DNA of 64,000 bases from Helicobacter_J cappadocius (GTDB lineage: Bacteria; Campylobacterota; Campylobacteria; Campylobacterales; Helicobacteraceae): NCBI RefSeq assembly GCF_030686155.1, contig NZ_JAUPEV010000001.1, positions 226,144 to 290,143 of the forward strand, read 5' to 3'. The translations under genes and the position numbers were made by a program. Positions 26,505 through 35,537 of this stretch are shown one piece after another; the first letter of the stretch is position 1; every line of letters starts with the position of its first letter. The notes under the pieces were generated by a model. That model made no database searches and was not told the DNA's origin. It saw only the letters and a list, made by a program, of their open reading frames with translations.

Positions 26505-28358
26505 ATGGTTGATTATGGAATCAAGTTTTGGTCAAATGATGATTTTATTATTGATAATGGTGTGGTTAAGGTGAATTACAAAAACAAACCCGCCTTAATA
26601 GAAATTGTAAATGAAGTTCGAGAAAAGGGATATAAAGGACCTCTTCTAATTCGTTTTCCACATTTGATTGAAAAACAAATTGAAAAAATATTTACAACCT
26701 TTGAGAGTTCTATTCAAGAATACAAATACAAGGGTAGCTTCAAAGCCGTTTTCCCTTTGAAGGTCAATCAAATGCCAAATTTTGTTCTTCCTTTGGTTGC
26801 TTGTAGTGAAGATAAATGCTACGGATTAGAAGCTGGGAGCAAGTCTGAACTTATTGTCGCGATGGCATATACAAATAAAGGATCTCCTATAACTGTAAAT
26901 GGCTTCAAAGACAAAGAAATGATAAGCTTGGGTTTTGTTGCCGCAAATATGGGACATGATATCACTTTGACCATTGAAGGTCTCAATGAGCTTGAAACTA
27001 TCATTGAAGTTGTCAAGGAAATGGGAGAACCTTATCCAAAAATAGGTTTGAGGATTCGCTTACACAGCACAGGTACTGGGATTTGGGCAAAAAGTGGAGG
27101 GATTAATTCTAAGTTTGGTCTTACAAGCACTGAACTTTTAGAAGCAATAAAACTTTTGGAAGATTCTCACTTGCTCCATAAATTTACAATGATTCATTTT
27201 CACATAGGGAGTCAAATTAGCGATATTTCTCCTCTAAAAAAAGCTATTCGAGAGGTGGGAAATATTTATGCAGAACTTAGAAAGATGGGAGCAACCAGTC
27301 TTACTTGTGTAAATATTGGAGGTGGGTTGGCAGTGGAATACACCCAGCATGAGGGAAGCAATAATCGCAATTATACTTTGAGTGAATTTAGCGGAGATGT
27401 TGTCTTTTCCTTGAAGGAGATTGTGAAAAACAAAAAAGAACCTGAACCTGATATTTATATTGAGTCTGGACGATATATTTCTGCCAATCATGCTGTACTC
27501 ATTGCCCCAGTTTTGGAGTTGTTTTCTCAAGAATATGATGAAAAAGCTCTTAAACTGAAAGAAAAAAATCCTCCCTTGATAGCTGAAATGCTTGATTTAT
27601 ATCAAAGCATGAGTGAAAAAAATGCGATTGAGTATTTGCATGATAGTTTTGATCATATGGAATCTTTGCTGACTTTATTTGATCTGGGTTATATTGATTT
27701 GCAAGATAGAAGTAATACCGAAGTGCTTGTGCATTTGATTATCAAAAAAGTTATCAAACTTCTTAAGTATAAAAATCATAATGATATTATTCGTATTCAA
27801 GAGCAAGTTCAGGAACGATATTTGTTGAATTGCTCATTTTTTCAGAGTTTGCCTGATTATTGGGGATTAGGTCAAAATTTTCCTGTGATGCCACTAGATA
27901 GGCTTAATCGTAGACCTACCAGAAGTGCCAGTTTATGGGATATTACTTGCGATAGTGATGGAGAGATCACATTTGATTCTTCTAAGCCCTTGTTTTTGCA
28001 CGATGTAGATGTAACCAAAGAAGAATATTTTTTAGGATTCTTTCTTGTGGGGGCATATCAGGAAGTCTTAGGAATGCGACACAATCTTTTTACCCATCCT
28101 ACGGAATTGAGTGTTGTTTTTGATGATGATCTCAATAAAGGCTATGAAATAGAAAATCTCTTAGAAGCCCAAACAATTTTAGATGTATTAGATGATTTGG
28201 ATTATGATACAAAGGAAATTGAACGTATCTTAAAACAACGTATTGAAGAAAATCAGGATATTGATGAAGAGACAAAAAAAGAAGTAATGGGTCAGCTTTA
28301 TATTATGCTAAGTGAGAATGGCTACCTTCGAACAATAGCAAGCAGTGAGAAAAATTGA
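26505..28358 (+). CDS. speA: Biosynthetic arginine decarboxylase SpeA
   Basis: A PLP enzyme converting arginine to agmatine, the entry to polyamine synthesis and a possible acid-stress reaction. Fold-III motifs are FKAVFPLKVNQ (PLP lysine), GLEAGSKSEL, HFHIGSQISD, NIGGGLAVEY and ESGRYISANH. At 617 residues it is a standard SpeA. No other polyamine gene is in the window. Confidence 0.96.
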   Translation: MVDYGIKFWSNDDFIIDNGVVKVNYKNKPALIEIVNEVREKGYKGPLLIRFPHLIEKQIEKIFTTFESSIQEYKYKGSFKAVFPLKVNQMPNFVLPLVACSEDKCYGLEAGSKSELIVAMAYTNKGSPITVNGFKDKEMISLGFVAANMGHDITLTIEGLNELETIIEVVKEMGEPYPKIGLRIRLHSTGTGIWAKSGGINSKFGLTSTELLEAIKLLEDSHLLHKFTMIHFHIGSQISDISPLKKAIREVGNIYAELRKMGATSLTCVNIGGGLAVEYTQHEGSNNRNYTLSEFSGDVVFSLKEIVKNKKEPEPDIYIESGRYISANHAVLIAPVLELFSQEYDEKALKLKEKNPPLIAEMLDLYQSMSEKNAIEYLHDSFDHMESLLTLFDLGYIDLQDRSNTEVLVHLIIKKVIKLLKYKNHNDIIRIQEQVQERYLLNCSFFQSLPDYWGLGQNFPVMPLDRLNRRPTRSASLWDITCDSDGEITFDSSKPLFLHDVDVTKEEYFLGFFLVGAYQEVLGMRHNLFTHPTELSVVFDDDLNKGYEIENLLEAQTILDVLDDLDYDTKEIERILKQRIEENQDIDEETKKEVMGQLYIMLSENGYLRTIASSEKN

Positions 28359-28390
28359 TTTTTTGCCTTATTCTAAATAGCCTAAAATTT

Positions 28391-29752
28391 TCATAAACGT
28401 ACAATAAGGTTGAACATAAAATAACTTCTGTCTCCTAAATTTTTTGGTGTGTCCGTTTTTGTGATGGGGCCTCTTGCGTATGCAGGGACATCTTTGGTGG
28501 GTATCCAAAACTTAGAGTTGTATCCCGCAAAGGTCTCATCTAGGTAATATGCCAATACCCCTTTTAAGGTCACATTTGGAGTCCAGTTGTATGAAGCTAG
28601 AATACCAGCTGTATTTTCTGTGCTTCGATAGGACCAAGTTCCTCTATAAAATAGTCCTAACACGGTATTTTTAAGAGTCGTTGTTGTGGCATTTACTAAA
28701 AAACTTTGGGAATCTTTTGCTAGAAAATCACTCATCCATAAATTAGCATAATAGCTGTTGTCATAAATGCCTACCATTCCAGGATTTCCATAAGTTCCGA
28801 GCATCGCATTAAAATTTCCAAAATTCTTAAAATAACTCAATTGAACTTGATAGTCTTTTAAAAAACTGAAACTTTGCAAGATATAAATATTCCCAGCATC
28901 TTTGCCTGGACTCAAAAAAGGAAAAAGTAGTTTTGTTCCGGGTGAATATGCTTTGTGATGGAATCTTTCATAAGAGGCTGTGATATAGGTATACCATAGA
29001 AAGGTATTTTTATCCCCCACACTTGCTTTAAAAGAAAATCCTGGTATTGTGTAATAATCAGGAACAGAGTATATATAAGGACGGATTTTGATCTTCTTGT
29101 TTTGGGTATGATATTCTAAGCTCAAATGATACAGTCCATTTGGTATGCTTTTATTCTGAAAGTCCCATACCCAAGCTCCAAAAGCTGTAGTCAAATCTGA
29201 AACTGCCAACGCCTTGAGTAAAAAATTATCACCTGAATAAATGTATTCCCCACCTTGTGCTGTTGATTTTATCCAATCATCATCTTCCACGATAAATCTT
29301 CCTATGCGCAGGAAATTGTTTGGATCATCGTATCCTATAAAAGCACGATAAAATAAAAAACGATGAAATTCAATCGCTTCAGGATTATTTTTTCTTGTAT
29401 CATCAGGGACGGGATAGGCTCCATTGTATGTATAAGCAACTCCACCGAAATACCCTAAAGACACTTTTAATTTTTTTTCATCACTGATATTGTAGTCATA
29501 GTCTCCATAAAATTTTAGACTTGTGTAAGCAAAACTATCTTGAGGATAGATTCCATCGTTAGCATTTTGAAGACCTTTTATTTTGTCAGTTGAATTAATT
29601 GTCGCAGGATGAGTAAAAGCAGTCCTACTCAGTAAATTTGCTTCAGCTCCTAAAAAGAATTGATTTTTCCCATAATCTCCTATATTTTGTTGAGCATTCA
29701 AAAGGGTTGCATATCCAAGCAAAATAATCAAACTCAATTTTTTATGTAACAT
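28391..29752 (-). CDS. Hof-like outer membrane protein 1
   Basis: A 453-residue barrel protein. A signal peptide (LSLIILLGYATLLNAQ) is followed by strand-rich sequence full of Tyr, Phe and Gly, and the C terminus is DRSYFMFNLIVRL. Motifs such as GRFIVEDDDWI and GLFYRGTWSYR fit the Helicobacter Hof/HP_OMP_2 porin group, related in outline to OprD. The start is ATG 29752, after GGGGGA; a TTG twelve bases upstream overlaps that site. A second gene of similar type lies beyond the hydrolase. The substrate is unknown. Confidence 0.82.
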   Translation of the reverse strand: MLHKKLSLIILLGYATLLNAQQNIGDYGKNQFFLGAEANLLSRTAFTHPATINSTDKIKGLQNANDGIYPQDSFAYTSLKFYGDYDYNISDEKKLKVSLGYFGGVAYTYNGAYPVPDDTRKNNPEAIEFHRFLFYRAFIGYDDPNNFLRIGRFIVEDDDWIKSTAQGGEYIYSGDNFLLKALAVSDLTTAFGAWVWDFQNKSIPNGLYHLSLEYHTQNKKIKIRPYIYSVPDYYTIPGFSFKASVGDKNTFLWYTYITASYERFHHKAYSPGTKLLFPFLSPGKDAGNIYILQSFSFLKDYQVQLSYFKNFGNFNAMLGTYGNPGMVGIYDNSYYANLWMSDFLAKDSQSFLVNATTTTLKNTVLGLFYRGTWSYRSTENTAGILASYNWTPNVTLKGVLAYYLDETFAGYNSKFWIPTKDVPAYARGPITKTDTPKNLGDRSYFMFNLIVRL

Positions 29753-29774
29753 TTTTTCCCCCAAATGTATGATT

Positions 29775-29803
29775 TTATTGTAAATGGGTAATATTTACAA
29801 TAA
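29775..29803. promoter_or_regulatory. 11-bp perfect dyad over the Hof 1 promoter
   Basis: TTATTGTAAAT, seven bases, ATTTACAATAA is a perfect inverted repeat. The left arm contains TACAAT on the minus strand, a plausible -10 for the outer membrane gene starting at 29752, so a bound protein would block that promoter. The regulator is unknown: it is palindromic like Fur, NikR or Crp/Fnr operators but does not match any consensus I can recall exactly. Confidence 0.55.
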
Positions 29804-29981
29804 AGTATGTATCAATGATATATAAAATGGAATTGTAAGCAAAAGAATTTTGATTTATTAGAATATTTTTATATTATACTATTACAAAAAGAAACAATGT
29901 CAGTAGAATCTTTTAAGATCGATCAAAGATACTGCTGAATATTGAATATCAAGAGTAGTTAATACTTTCAAAGGAGTTTTT

Positions 29982-31073
29982 ATGTATAGATTTTTTAACA
30001 TAGGTTTTAAGATTATTGTTTCTATTTTCAGTGTAGTACTTATAACTCAAGCTTTATATGCAAAAGATAGTCCGAGTATTGATAAGTCTCTAGGAGAAAA
30101 CCCTGACGCATTTTTGATTTTGCAAATCCCAAATAATGATCAAAAAATATCAAAACTTGCCATTGACAAAAAGGCTTACATCAAAATCAATGGAATACAA
30201 CAATATATTATGATTAAAGGAGAAAATCTCAACAATCCTGTGCTTTTGTATCTGCACGGAGGACCTGGACTTTCTGGAATGGGAAAAGAACCTTTGATGC
30301 GAAATTTGGAAAAACTCTACACTGTTGTGTATTGGGATCAAAGAGGGACTGGGAAAACATATGAAAAAAATCACAGCTCAGATCAAATAGATCCAAAAAA
30401 TAAACCCACCATAGATAATATGATTGAAGATACTAGGCAAGTGGTACAATATCTTAAAAAAATATTCCATAAAAATAAAATAGCCATATTGGGGCATAGT
30501 TGGGGGAGTGTTCTTGGAAGTGAATTTGTTTTAAAATATCCTGAAGATGTTTTGTATTATATAGGTGTGGGACAGGTAACAAATGCGATGGAAGATGAGA
30601 GGATTGTTTATGAACACTTATATGATATTGTAAGCAGGAGTGGAAATAAAGAAGATTTAAAAGCATTGAATAAAATTTCCAAATATCCTTATTTCAAAGA
30701 TGAGAATGAAATTTTTAAGGACCTCATAATGGTGCGTACTTTACAGGCGAAATATAAAATCATTAATACTGATATTAAACCAACAGCAAAATCTCAAAAA
30801 AGCTATCACAAAAATGGACCCATCTACAGTAATATCTATAAATATATGATGGGTTTTGATCTCTATAAAACCACTGATTATAAAATTCCTGTGTATTATA
30901 TTTTGGGAATGCACGATTGGCAGGTTCCAACGGTGAATGCGATTAAATATTTTTATAAAATCAATGCTCCAAAAAAAGAGTTATTTTTAATTCCAAATGC
31001 AGGGCATAGCACAATGACCGATCAGCCTAGAGCGTTTTTTAATGCTTTAAAAGTTATTTTAGAAACAAAATAA
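29982..31073 (+). CDS. Secreted alpha/beta hydrolase, proline iminopeptidase-like
   Basis: The 363-residue protein has a signal peptide ending near ALYAKDS. It carries the oxyanion sequence LYLHGGPGLSG, WDQRGTGKT, nucleophile elbow GHSWGS, an acid in HDWQVP and the catalytic His in NAGHSTM. The HGGPG plus DQRGTG combination is that of proline iminopeptidases (S33), although close relatives have other activities. It should be periplasmic. Two Hof-like genes flank it on the opposite strand. AAAGGAG lies before the ATG. The substrate is unknown. Confidence 0.82.
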   Translation: MYRFFNIGFKIIVSIFSVVLITQALYAKDSPSIDKSLGENPDAFLILQIPNNDQKISKLAIDKKAYIKINGIQQYIMIKGENLNNPVLLYLHGGPGLSGMGKEPLMRNLEKLYTVVYWDQRGTGKTYEKNHSSDQIDPKNKPTIDNMIEDTRQVVQYLKKIFHKNKIAILGHSWGSVLGSEFVLKYPEDVLYYIGVGQVTNAMEDERIVYEHLYDIVSRSGNKEDLKALNKISKYPYFKDENEIFKDLIMVRTLQAKYKIINTDIKPTAKSQKSYHKNGPIYSNIYKYMMGFDLYKTTDYKIPVYYILGMHDWQVPTVNAIKYFYKINAPKKELFLIPNAGHSTMTDQPRAFFNALKVILETK

Positions 31074-31079
31074 CTCATA

Positions 31080-31107
31080 TTAAGGTGCTACTCTTGATGC
31101 ACCTTAA
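31080..31107. terminator. Bidirectional hairpin between convergent genes
   Basis: TTAAGGTGC and GCACCTTAA form a perfect 9-bp stem with a 10-base loop. It lies seven bases after the hydrolase stop and nine before the stop of the convergent outer membrane gene. T runs are weak on both sides, but position and stem strength suit a shared terminator. Confidence 0.65.
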
Positions 31108-31115
31108 CTTATAAG

Positions 31116-32495
31116 CTATTTTAGAAAGTTGTATTTCATATATATGGCTAGATAGCTTCTATCTGAAGTGTTTCCGGGATTGTTTGGAGAGGGTGGAGCA
31201 TAAGATCCTACTTGGTAGCCAGGTTTTGTTTCATTTTTAAAAAATTCTACAAACGCTCCTACTAAAATCCCTTCTTTTTTGAAGTTATATGACCCGCCTA
31301 TTCTTATGGCTTGTTCATTAGCTCTTCTTGAATAGGTCAATCTACCCAAGACTGACCAGTCAAAATCTTTTATATGCCCACCTCCAAATAAATAGGGAGT
31401 GAAAGCATCTGCACCAATGGTATTGGATACTGATTGTCCGATGTCATATACGGAGTTATCCCAAATATCAATCATCAAGACTGTGTTGCCCCTATTGCCT
31501 AAATAACCATTAGCATTTCCAAAATTTTTATGAACACCAAGACCAATATTATAAAAACTGATTTTGAAAGTTTGTGTGAAATCTACTGAGACGGAGAATT
31601 TATCATTGTAGTTTCCATATCTAAGTTTTCCCATAGCATTTGGACCAGAAAAAGGGGTAAAGATTAGAAACCTTGTGTCTGATCCCCAGCCTTTTTGTGC
31701 TAGAAATTCAGGACTAGTTTCATATGAAACTTTGAGAGATGGGATATAGTATAAAGTGGGATAAAAATAAAAATTTGGACGAATGGTTAGACCATTTTTG
31801 CGATAATCCATCCCGATAAAATACATACCCAAGTTTGCTTGATAGCCTTTTTTAGTTGTTATAGAATAAGGTGAATACCAGTCATATATCCATCCAGCCC
31901 AAGAGGCATTTGCTCGACCAAAACTCGCCTCAAAAAAAGCTCTAAAATCTTTGTATTTAAATACCAAATCTAGCCCTTGTGTGTATGAGGAAAAAAGATC
32001 AGCATAAGAGTTAGAGGCAACAGGGTATCTTCCTCCCCAGAATTCAAAAAATTCAGAGTTATAATGCAAATAGGTTGTGGGAAAAAGAACATTATGAGTG
32101 AATTTCCCCGCATCTAGCTGTCCATAAGGAACATTTCCAAGATAACCCACCCAATAACCAACATAATTGTAGGCAAACCCATCAGGAACATACAAACTTC
32201 CATCAGCTGTTCTATCTGATTTTGTAGAATCATAAAGTATTTCTCCTGCTGTACCGGAAAATCCAAAATCAAGAGATGAAGAATTACCCTTTAGAAGTTG
32301 CATATTTACGCCTAAAAATACAGACAATGCACTATAACTTTCAGTTGGAAAGATACCCTTACTCGCATCAATGTATTTAGGATTATTGATATTGAAACCT
32401 TTTTTATTCCAAGAACTTATCCAGCCATCAAATTGATAATCAAGCGAGAGAGCAGAGGAAATCACCATTGCACATAGAAGGAAAATTTTACACAT
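31116..32495 (-). CDS. Hof-like outer membrane protein 2
   Basis: A 459-residue barrel protein with a signal peptide (IFLLCAMVISSALSLDYQ) and the C terminus SYLAIYMKYNFLK. Repeated aromatic strands, FWGGRYPVASNSYADL and a FGNANGYLGNRGN segment resemble Hof 1, which has FGNFNAMLGTYGNPG, so the two are distant paralogues. The ribosome site is AAGGA. Probably a porin of the Helicobacter Hof group; substrate unknown. Confidence 0.82.
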   Translation of the reverse strand: MCKIFLLCAMVISSALSLDYQFDGWISSWNKKGFNINNPKYIDASKGIFPTESYSALSVFLGVNMQLLKGNSSSLDFGFSGTAGEILYDSTKSDRTADGSLYVPDGFAYNYVGYWVGYLGNVPYGQLDAGKFTHNVLFPTTYLHYNSEFFEFWGGRYPVASNSYADLFSSYTQGLDLVFKYKDFRAFFEASFGRANASWAGWIYDWYSPYSITTKKGYQANLGMYFIGMDYRKNGLTIRPNFYFYPTLYYIPSLKVSYETSPEFLAQKGWGSDTRFLIFTPFSGPNAMGKLRYGNYNDKFSVSVDFTQTFKISFYNIGLGVHKNFGNANGYLGNRGNTVLMIDIWDNSVYDIGQSVSNTIGADAFTPYLFGGGHIKDFDWSVLGRLTYSRRANEQAIRIGGSYNFKKEGILVGAFVEFFKNETKPGYQVGSYAPPSPNNPGNTSDRSYLAIYMKYNFLK

Positions 32496-32526
32496 ATTTC
32501 ATCCTTAATATTTGTGTTATTCGTTT

Positions 32527-32534
32527 ATATTCTA
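32527..32534 (-). promoter_or_regulatory. Candidate -10 for Hof-like protein 2
   Basis: The minus strand reads TAGAATAT about 32 bases before the ATG. The rest of the gap up to the tRNA (32535-32742) is AT-rich and shows no further feature I can support. Confidence 0.4.
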
Positions 32535-32742
32535 AAGCAAATCAAAAAAAAACGATAAAATAAAGATTTTTTTGAATATATTTTTATGAGATATGTTACA
32601 AAAAGTATTTTTATAAAAGTTTTTGATACATAAAGTTACATTTTATTTTTGAGAAAACCTAGATTAATGTCTTAATAAAAATTCTTTGGATTTAAACATG
32701 CAAGAGATAATTTAGTATGAAGAATCTTTGAGGTTACGAAAA

Positions 32743-32833
32743 TGGCGGACAGGGAGGGATTCGAACCCTCGGTAATCTTGCGACTACGCATCCTTAGCAG
32801 GGATGTGGTTTAAGCCAACTCACCCACCGGTCC
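32743..32833 (-). tRNA. tRNA-Ser (GCU anticodon)
   Basis: A 91-base tRNA with encoded CCA. The anticodon stem CATCC/GGATG encloses CTGCTAA, anticodon GCU, which reads AGC and AGU. The long variable arm GTAGTC-GCAA-GATTAC is the mark of tRNA-Ser. The T arm is GAGGG-TTCGAAT-CCCTC. The acceptor stem has one C-U mismatch at position 5:68. Confidence 0.95.
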
Positions 32834-32913
32834 AACGAAAATAATATTGTATTGATCCATTATTGGAAGTGTAATTCTAACTGAACGCATTAAAAAAATC
32901 AAGTAAAATATGT

Positions 32914-32919
32914 TAAAAT
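32914..32919 (+). promoter_or_regulatory. Candidate -10 for fabD-mtnN
   Basis: TAAAAT in the context TGTTAAAAT, an extended -10, 47 bases before the fabD ATG. Confidence 0.45.
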
Positions 32920-32965
32920 TCTCACCTCAATTAAATATTCCAAAATATTCAAACAAAGGTCATCT

Positions 32966-33892
32966 ATGAAATATGCTTTTATTTTTCCTGGTCAAGGAAG
33001 CCAAAGTATCGGCATGGGCAAAGAGTTCTACGATAACTTTAGCGTAGCCAAAGATCTTTTTGAGAGAGCCTCTCAAAGTATCAAGGTGGACATGAAAAAA
33101 TTATTATTTGAAGAAAATGATCAAATTAATCAGACCGCATTCACACAACCTGCTATCTTTTTGGTGAGTTATGTTGCCCATACAATATTTCAAGAAGAAT
33201 GCTCTTTGTTGCCAGAAATTGCACTTGGGCATTCATTGGGAGAAATTAGTGCTTTAAGTATCGCAGGAGCACTTAGTTTTGAAAACGCAATGATTTTAAC
33301 TCACAAAAGGGGAGAGTTGATGCAAAAGGCTTGTGAGGGTAAAGATGCTGGAATGATGGTTGTAGTCGGGTTAGAGGATGAAAAACTTCAAGATTTCTGC
33401 ACAAAAGAACAATCTGAGGGCAAAAGCATCTGGTGTGCAAACTACAATGGAGATGGACAAATAGTTCTTGCCGGAACAAAAACAGATTTAATGGCAGCAG
33501 AATCTAGCATAAAAGAAATGGGGGCAAAAAGAGCATTGCTTCTTCCTATGTCAGTGGCTAGTCACTGCCCTATTTTGACAGATATTTGTGGTGACTTTAA
33601 AGTGTTGCTAGATGAATTATTGAGCGAGAATTTTTCTCTAAGTGTGCTTTCAAATGCAACAATGGAAGCTTATAATACAAAACAAAGAGCGATTGAATTA
33701 TTATCTGATCAGCTTGTTAAACCCGTGCTTTATAAGCAATCTATCAGAAAGCTTAGCAACGATGTGGATATGTTTATAGAATTTGGTCATGGGGGAGTGC
33801 TAAAGGGACTAAATAAGAGATTGAGTGAGAAAACCACATTAAATGTGGCTAATTTGCATTCGCTCAATGAGGTCATCACTCAGATAAAATAA
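32966..33892 (+). CDS. fabD: Malonyl-CoA:ACP transacylase FabD
   Basis: FabD loads malonate onto acyl carrier protein for fatty acid elongation. IFPGQGSQSIGMG opens the protein, GHSLGE carries the nucleophile Ser90, and the catalytic His is in VASHCP. The length of 308 is normal. mtnN follows after ten bases, the order I recall in H. pylori. Confidence 0.97.
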   Translation: MKYAFIFPGQGSQSIGMGKEFYDNFSVAKDLFERASQSIKVDMKKLLFEENDQINQTAFTQPAIFLVSYVAHTIFQEECSLLPEIALGHSLGEISALSIAGALSFENAMILTHKRGELMQKACEGKDAGMMVVVGLEDEKLQDFCTKEQSEGKSIWCANYNGDGQIVLAGTKTDLMAAESSIKEMGAKRALLLPMSVASHCPILTDICGDFKVLLDELLSENFSLSVLSNATMEAYNTKQRAIELLSDQLVKPVLYKQSIRKLSNDVDMFIEFGHGGVLKGLNKRLSEKTTLNVANLHSLNEVITQIK

Positions 33893-33902
33893 AGGAAAAC
33901 AT

Positions 33903-34604
33903 ATGAAAATCGGTATTATTGGTGCAATGCGTGAGGAAATTACTCCTTTACTTGAGATATTTGGCAAATATGAAGAATTCAGCTTAGGGGGCAATCGTTT
34001 TTATTGTATTTCCTATAAGGATTCTCAAATCTTTATCGCTTATAGCAAGATAGGCAAGGTGCATTCTGCTTTAACTGCTTCAAGCATGATATTGCATTTT
34101 GGATGTGAAAAAATCATTTTCAGCGGTGTTGCTGGAGGATTGCGAAGTGATTTGAAGGTAGGAGACTTGATGATTGCTACTAAACTTTGCCAACATGATG
34201 TAGATATTACAGCTTTTGGACATCCACTTGGGTTTATTCCAGAGAGTAAGGTGTATGTTGAGACAGATGCAGAGCTTAATGATATTGCACGAACTGTGGC
34301 AAAAAAACATGACACCTTGCTCAAAGAGGGCATCATCGCTTCAGGAGATCAATTTATTGCTAGTGGTCAAAAGAAACAATGGCTTATTGAGAATTTTTCT
34401 GCTGATGCAGTTGAGATGGAGGGAGCTTCTGTAGCTGTTGTGTGTGATTTGCTGAATGTACCTTTTTGTATATTCCGATCTATTAGTGATAGTGCAGATG
34501 GAGAAGCAGATGTGAGTTTTGATGAATTTTTAGATAGTTCTGCACGCGTTTCGGCAAACTTTGTCAAAAATATGGTAGATACTTTATTAAATATAGGGAA
34601 ATGA
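33903..34604 (+). CDS. mtnN: MTA/SAH/aminodeoxyfutalosine nucleosidase
   Basis: The enzyme cleaves adenine from methylthioadenosine, S-adenosylhomocysteine and, in Helicobacter and Campylobacter, 6-amino-6-deoxyfutalosine for menaquinone synthesis. MKIGIIGAMREEITPLLE is the family start, FSGVAGGL the phosphate-like loop, VEMEGAS the ribose-binding site and SDSADGEAD holds the catalytic Asp. The length of 233 is typical. The stop overlaps the start of a prepilin-like gene. Confidence 0.96.
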   Translation: MKIGIIGAMREEITPLLEIFGKYEEFSLGGNRFYCISYKDSQIFIAYSKIGKVHSALTASSMILHFGCEKIIFSGVAGGLRSDLKVGDLMIATKLCQHDVDITAFGHPLGFIPESKVYVETDAELNDIARTVAKKHDTLLKEGIIASGDQFIASGQKKQWLIENFSADAVEMEGASVAVVCDLLNVPFCIFRSISDSADGEADVSFDEFLDSSARVSANFVKNMVDTLLNIGK

Positions 34605-35050
34605 AGATGAGGAATGCATTTAGTATGATTGAGTTAGTATTTGTCATTGTTATTATTGGTATTATTGCTGCTATTGCTATACCTAAGCTTTCTGTCACTC
34701 GAGCAGATGCACAGTATGTGGCAGTGCAGAGCGATATACAGACAATTTTGAGCTCTATTCAAGCTAAAAGTCTCACTGAAGATATTGATTCTAGTACTCT
34801 TAATGGTGATTTTATAATGGAAACAGCGGGTCTAAATCCTACGCGATGGATACCCACTGCAAACGGAGTGCGTTTAGCAAAAGATGGAGCAGTAGATAAT
34901 AAAAATAACTGTGTATTGATAGATTTTTCTAGCAATACACTTGATGTAAAGATTGATAAGACTATTACTTCACCTTTGTGTCAAAAACTCGCACAAATTT
35001 ATACCAAACCAATTACTATTTCATTTGGTAATGGTAGCATCAAACTCTAA
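34601..35050 (+). CDS. Prepilin-like protein 1
   Basis: A type IV pilin/pseudopilin N terminus: MKMRNA, then FSMIELVFVIVIIGIIAAIA, with cleavage expected before Phe and the conserved Glu at +5. The remaining ~110 residues are a small globular domain with two cysteines (NNCVLI and SPLCQK) that could form a disulfide. Length 149. It overlaps the mtnN stop by 4 bp. It could belong to a type II secretion-like or DNA-uptake apparatus, but no prepilin peptidase or assembly ATPase is in the window. Confidence 0.85.
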   Translation: MKMRNAFSMIELVFVIVIIGIIAAIAIPKLSVTRADAQYVAVQSDIQTILSSIQAKSLTEDIDSSTLNGDFIMETAGLNPTRWIPTANGVRLAKDGAVDNKNNCVLIDFSSNTLDVKIDKTITSPLCQKLAQIYTKPITISFGNGSIKL

Positions 35051-35459
35051 CGCATTTAGTTATATAGAGCTAGTGTTTGGAATTGTGATTTTTGGGGTTA
35101 TTTTGAGCTTGGCAGTGCCAAGACTTAGTTTTAATTCCAAAATCTGTAATATTACTCTAAGCACTAGGTTGGCTACTGTTCAAAATGAGCTGTCGCTATT
35201 ATTTACGCAATCTCTTTTTTCTCAAAAAAAGATAACTAAGAATGAAATTTATTTGGTATTATCGCATCTCGAAGAGGAAAATACTTCAAAATGCTCTATG
35301 AAATTCGATACCAAATCCAATAGTATTTTTGCTGTTTCTGGTGAGGAAAGTGTGAAATTTTCTATCTCACCCAAAGATTTCTCTACTAATCCAAAAATAT
35401 CCTGCCCTCTTGTCAATAGATTATGCAAGAAATTGAGTTACAAGAGAAAGCAAAAATAG
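35031..35459 (+). CDS. Prepilin-like protein 2
   Basis: A second prepilin signal: MVASNSNA, then FSYIELVFGIVIFGVILSLA, again cleaved before Phe with Glu at +5. Length 142; three cysteines are in the globular part. ATG 35031 overlaps the first prepilin gene by 20 bp. An in-frame ATG at 34953 would add a 26-residue tail unlike a pilin leader. The N termini of the two genes are clearly related, suggesting an old duplication and a two-subunit pseudopilus. Confidence 0.8.
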   Translation: MVASNSNAFSYIELVFGIVIFGVILSLAVPRLSFNSKICNITLSTRLATVQNELSLLFTQSLFSQKKITKNEIYLVLSHLEEENTSKCSMKFDTKSNSIFAVSGEESVKFSISPKDFSTNPKISCPLVNRLCKKLSYKRKQK

Positions 35460-35498
35460 ATATTTATCAAATAAATTTTAGAGCTTTTATCAGTGTGT

Positions 35499-35504
35499 TA
35501 TAAT
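35499..35504 (+). promoter_or_regulatory. -10 box of the restriction-modification pair
   Basis: TATAAT with an upstream TGTG, 34 bases before the methyltransferase ATG. It gives the pair its own promoter after the prepilin genes. Confidence 0.55.
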
Positions 35505-35537
35505 TAACAATCTATATAGCTAAGGTGTAAAATTTTA

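Noticed and set aside
34953..35030. A longer N terminus for the second prepilin-like gene
   Set aside because: The extra 26 residues are unlike a prepilin leader and lie within the first prepilin gene; a short leader from 35031 fits the family.
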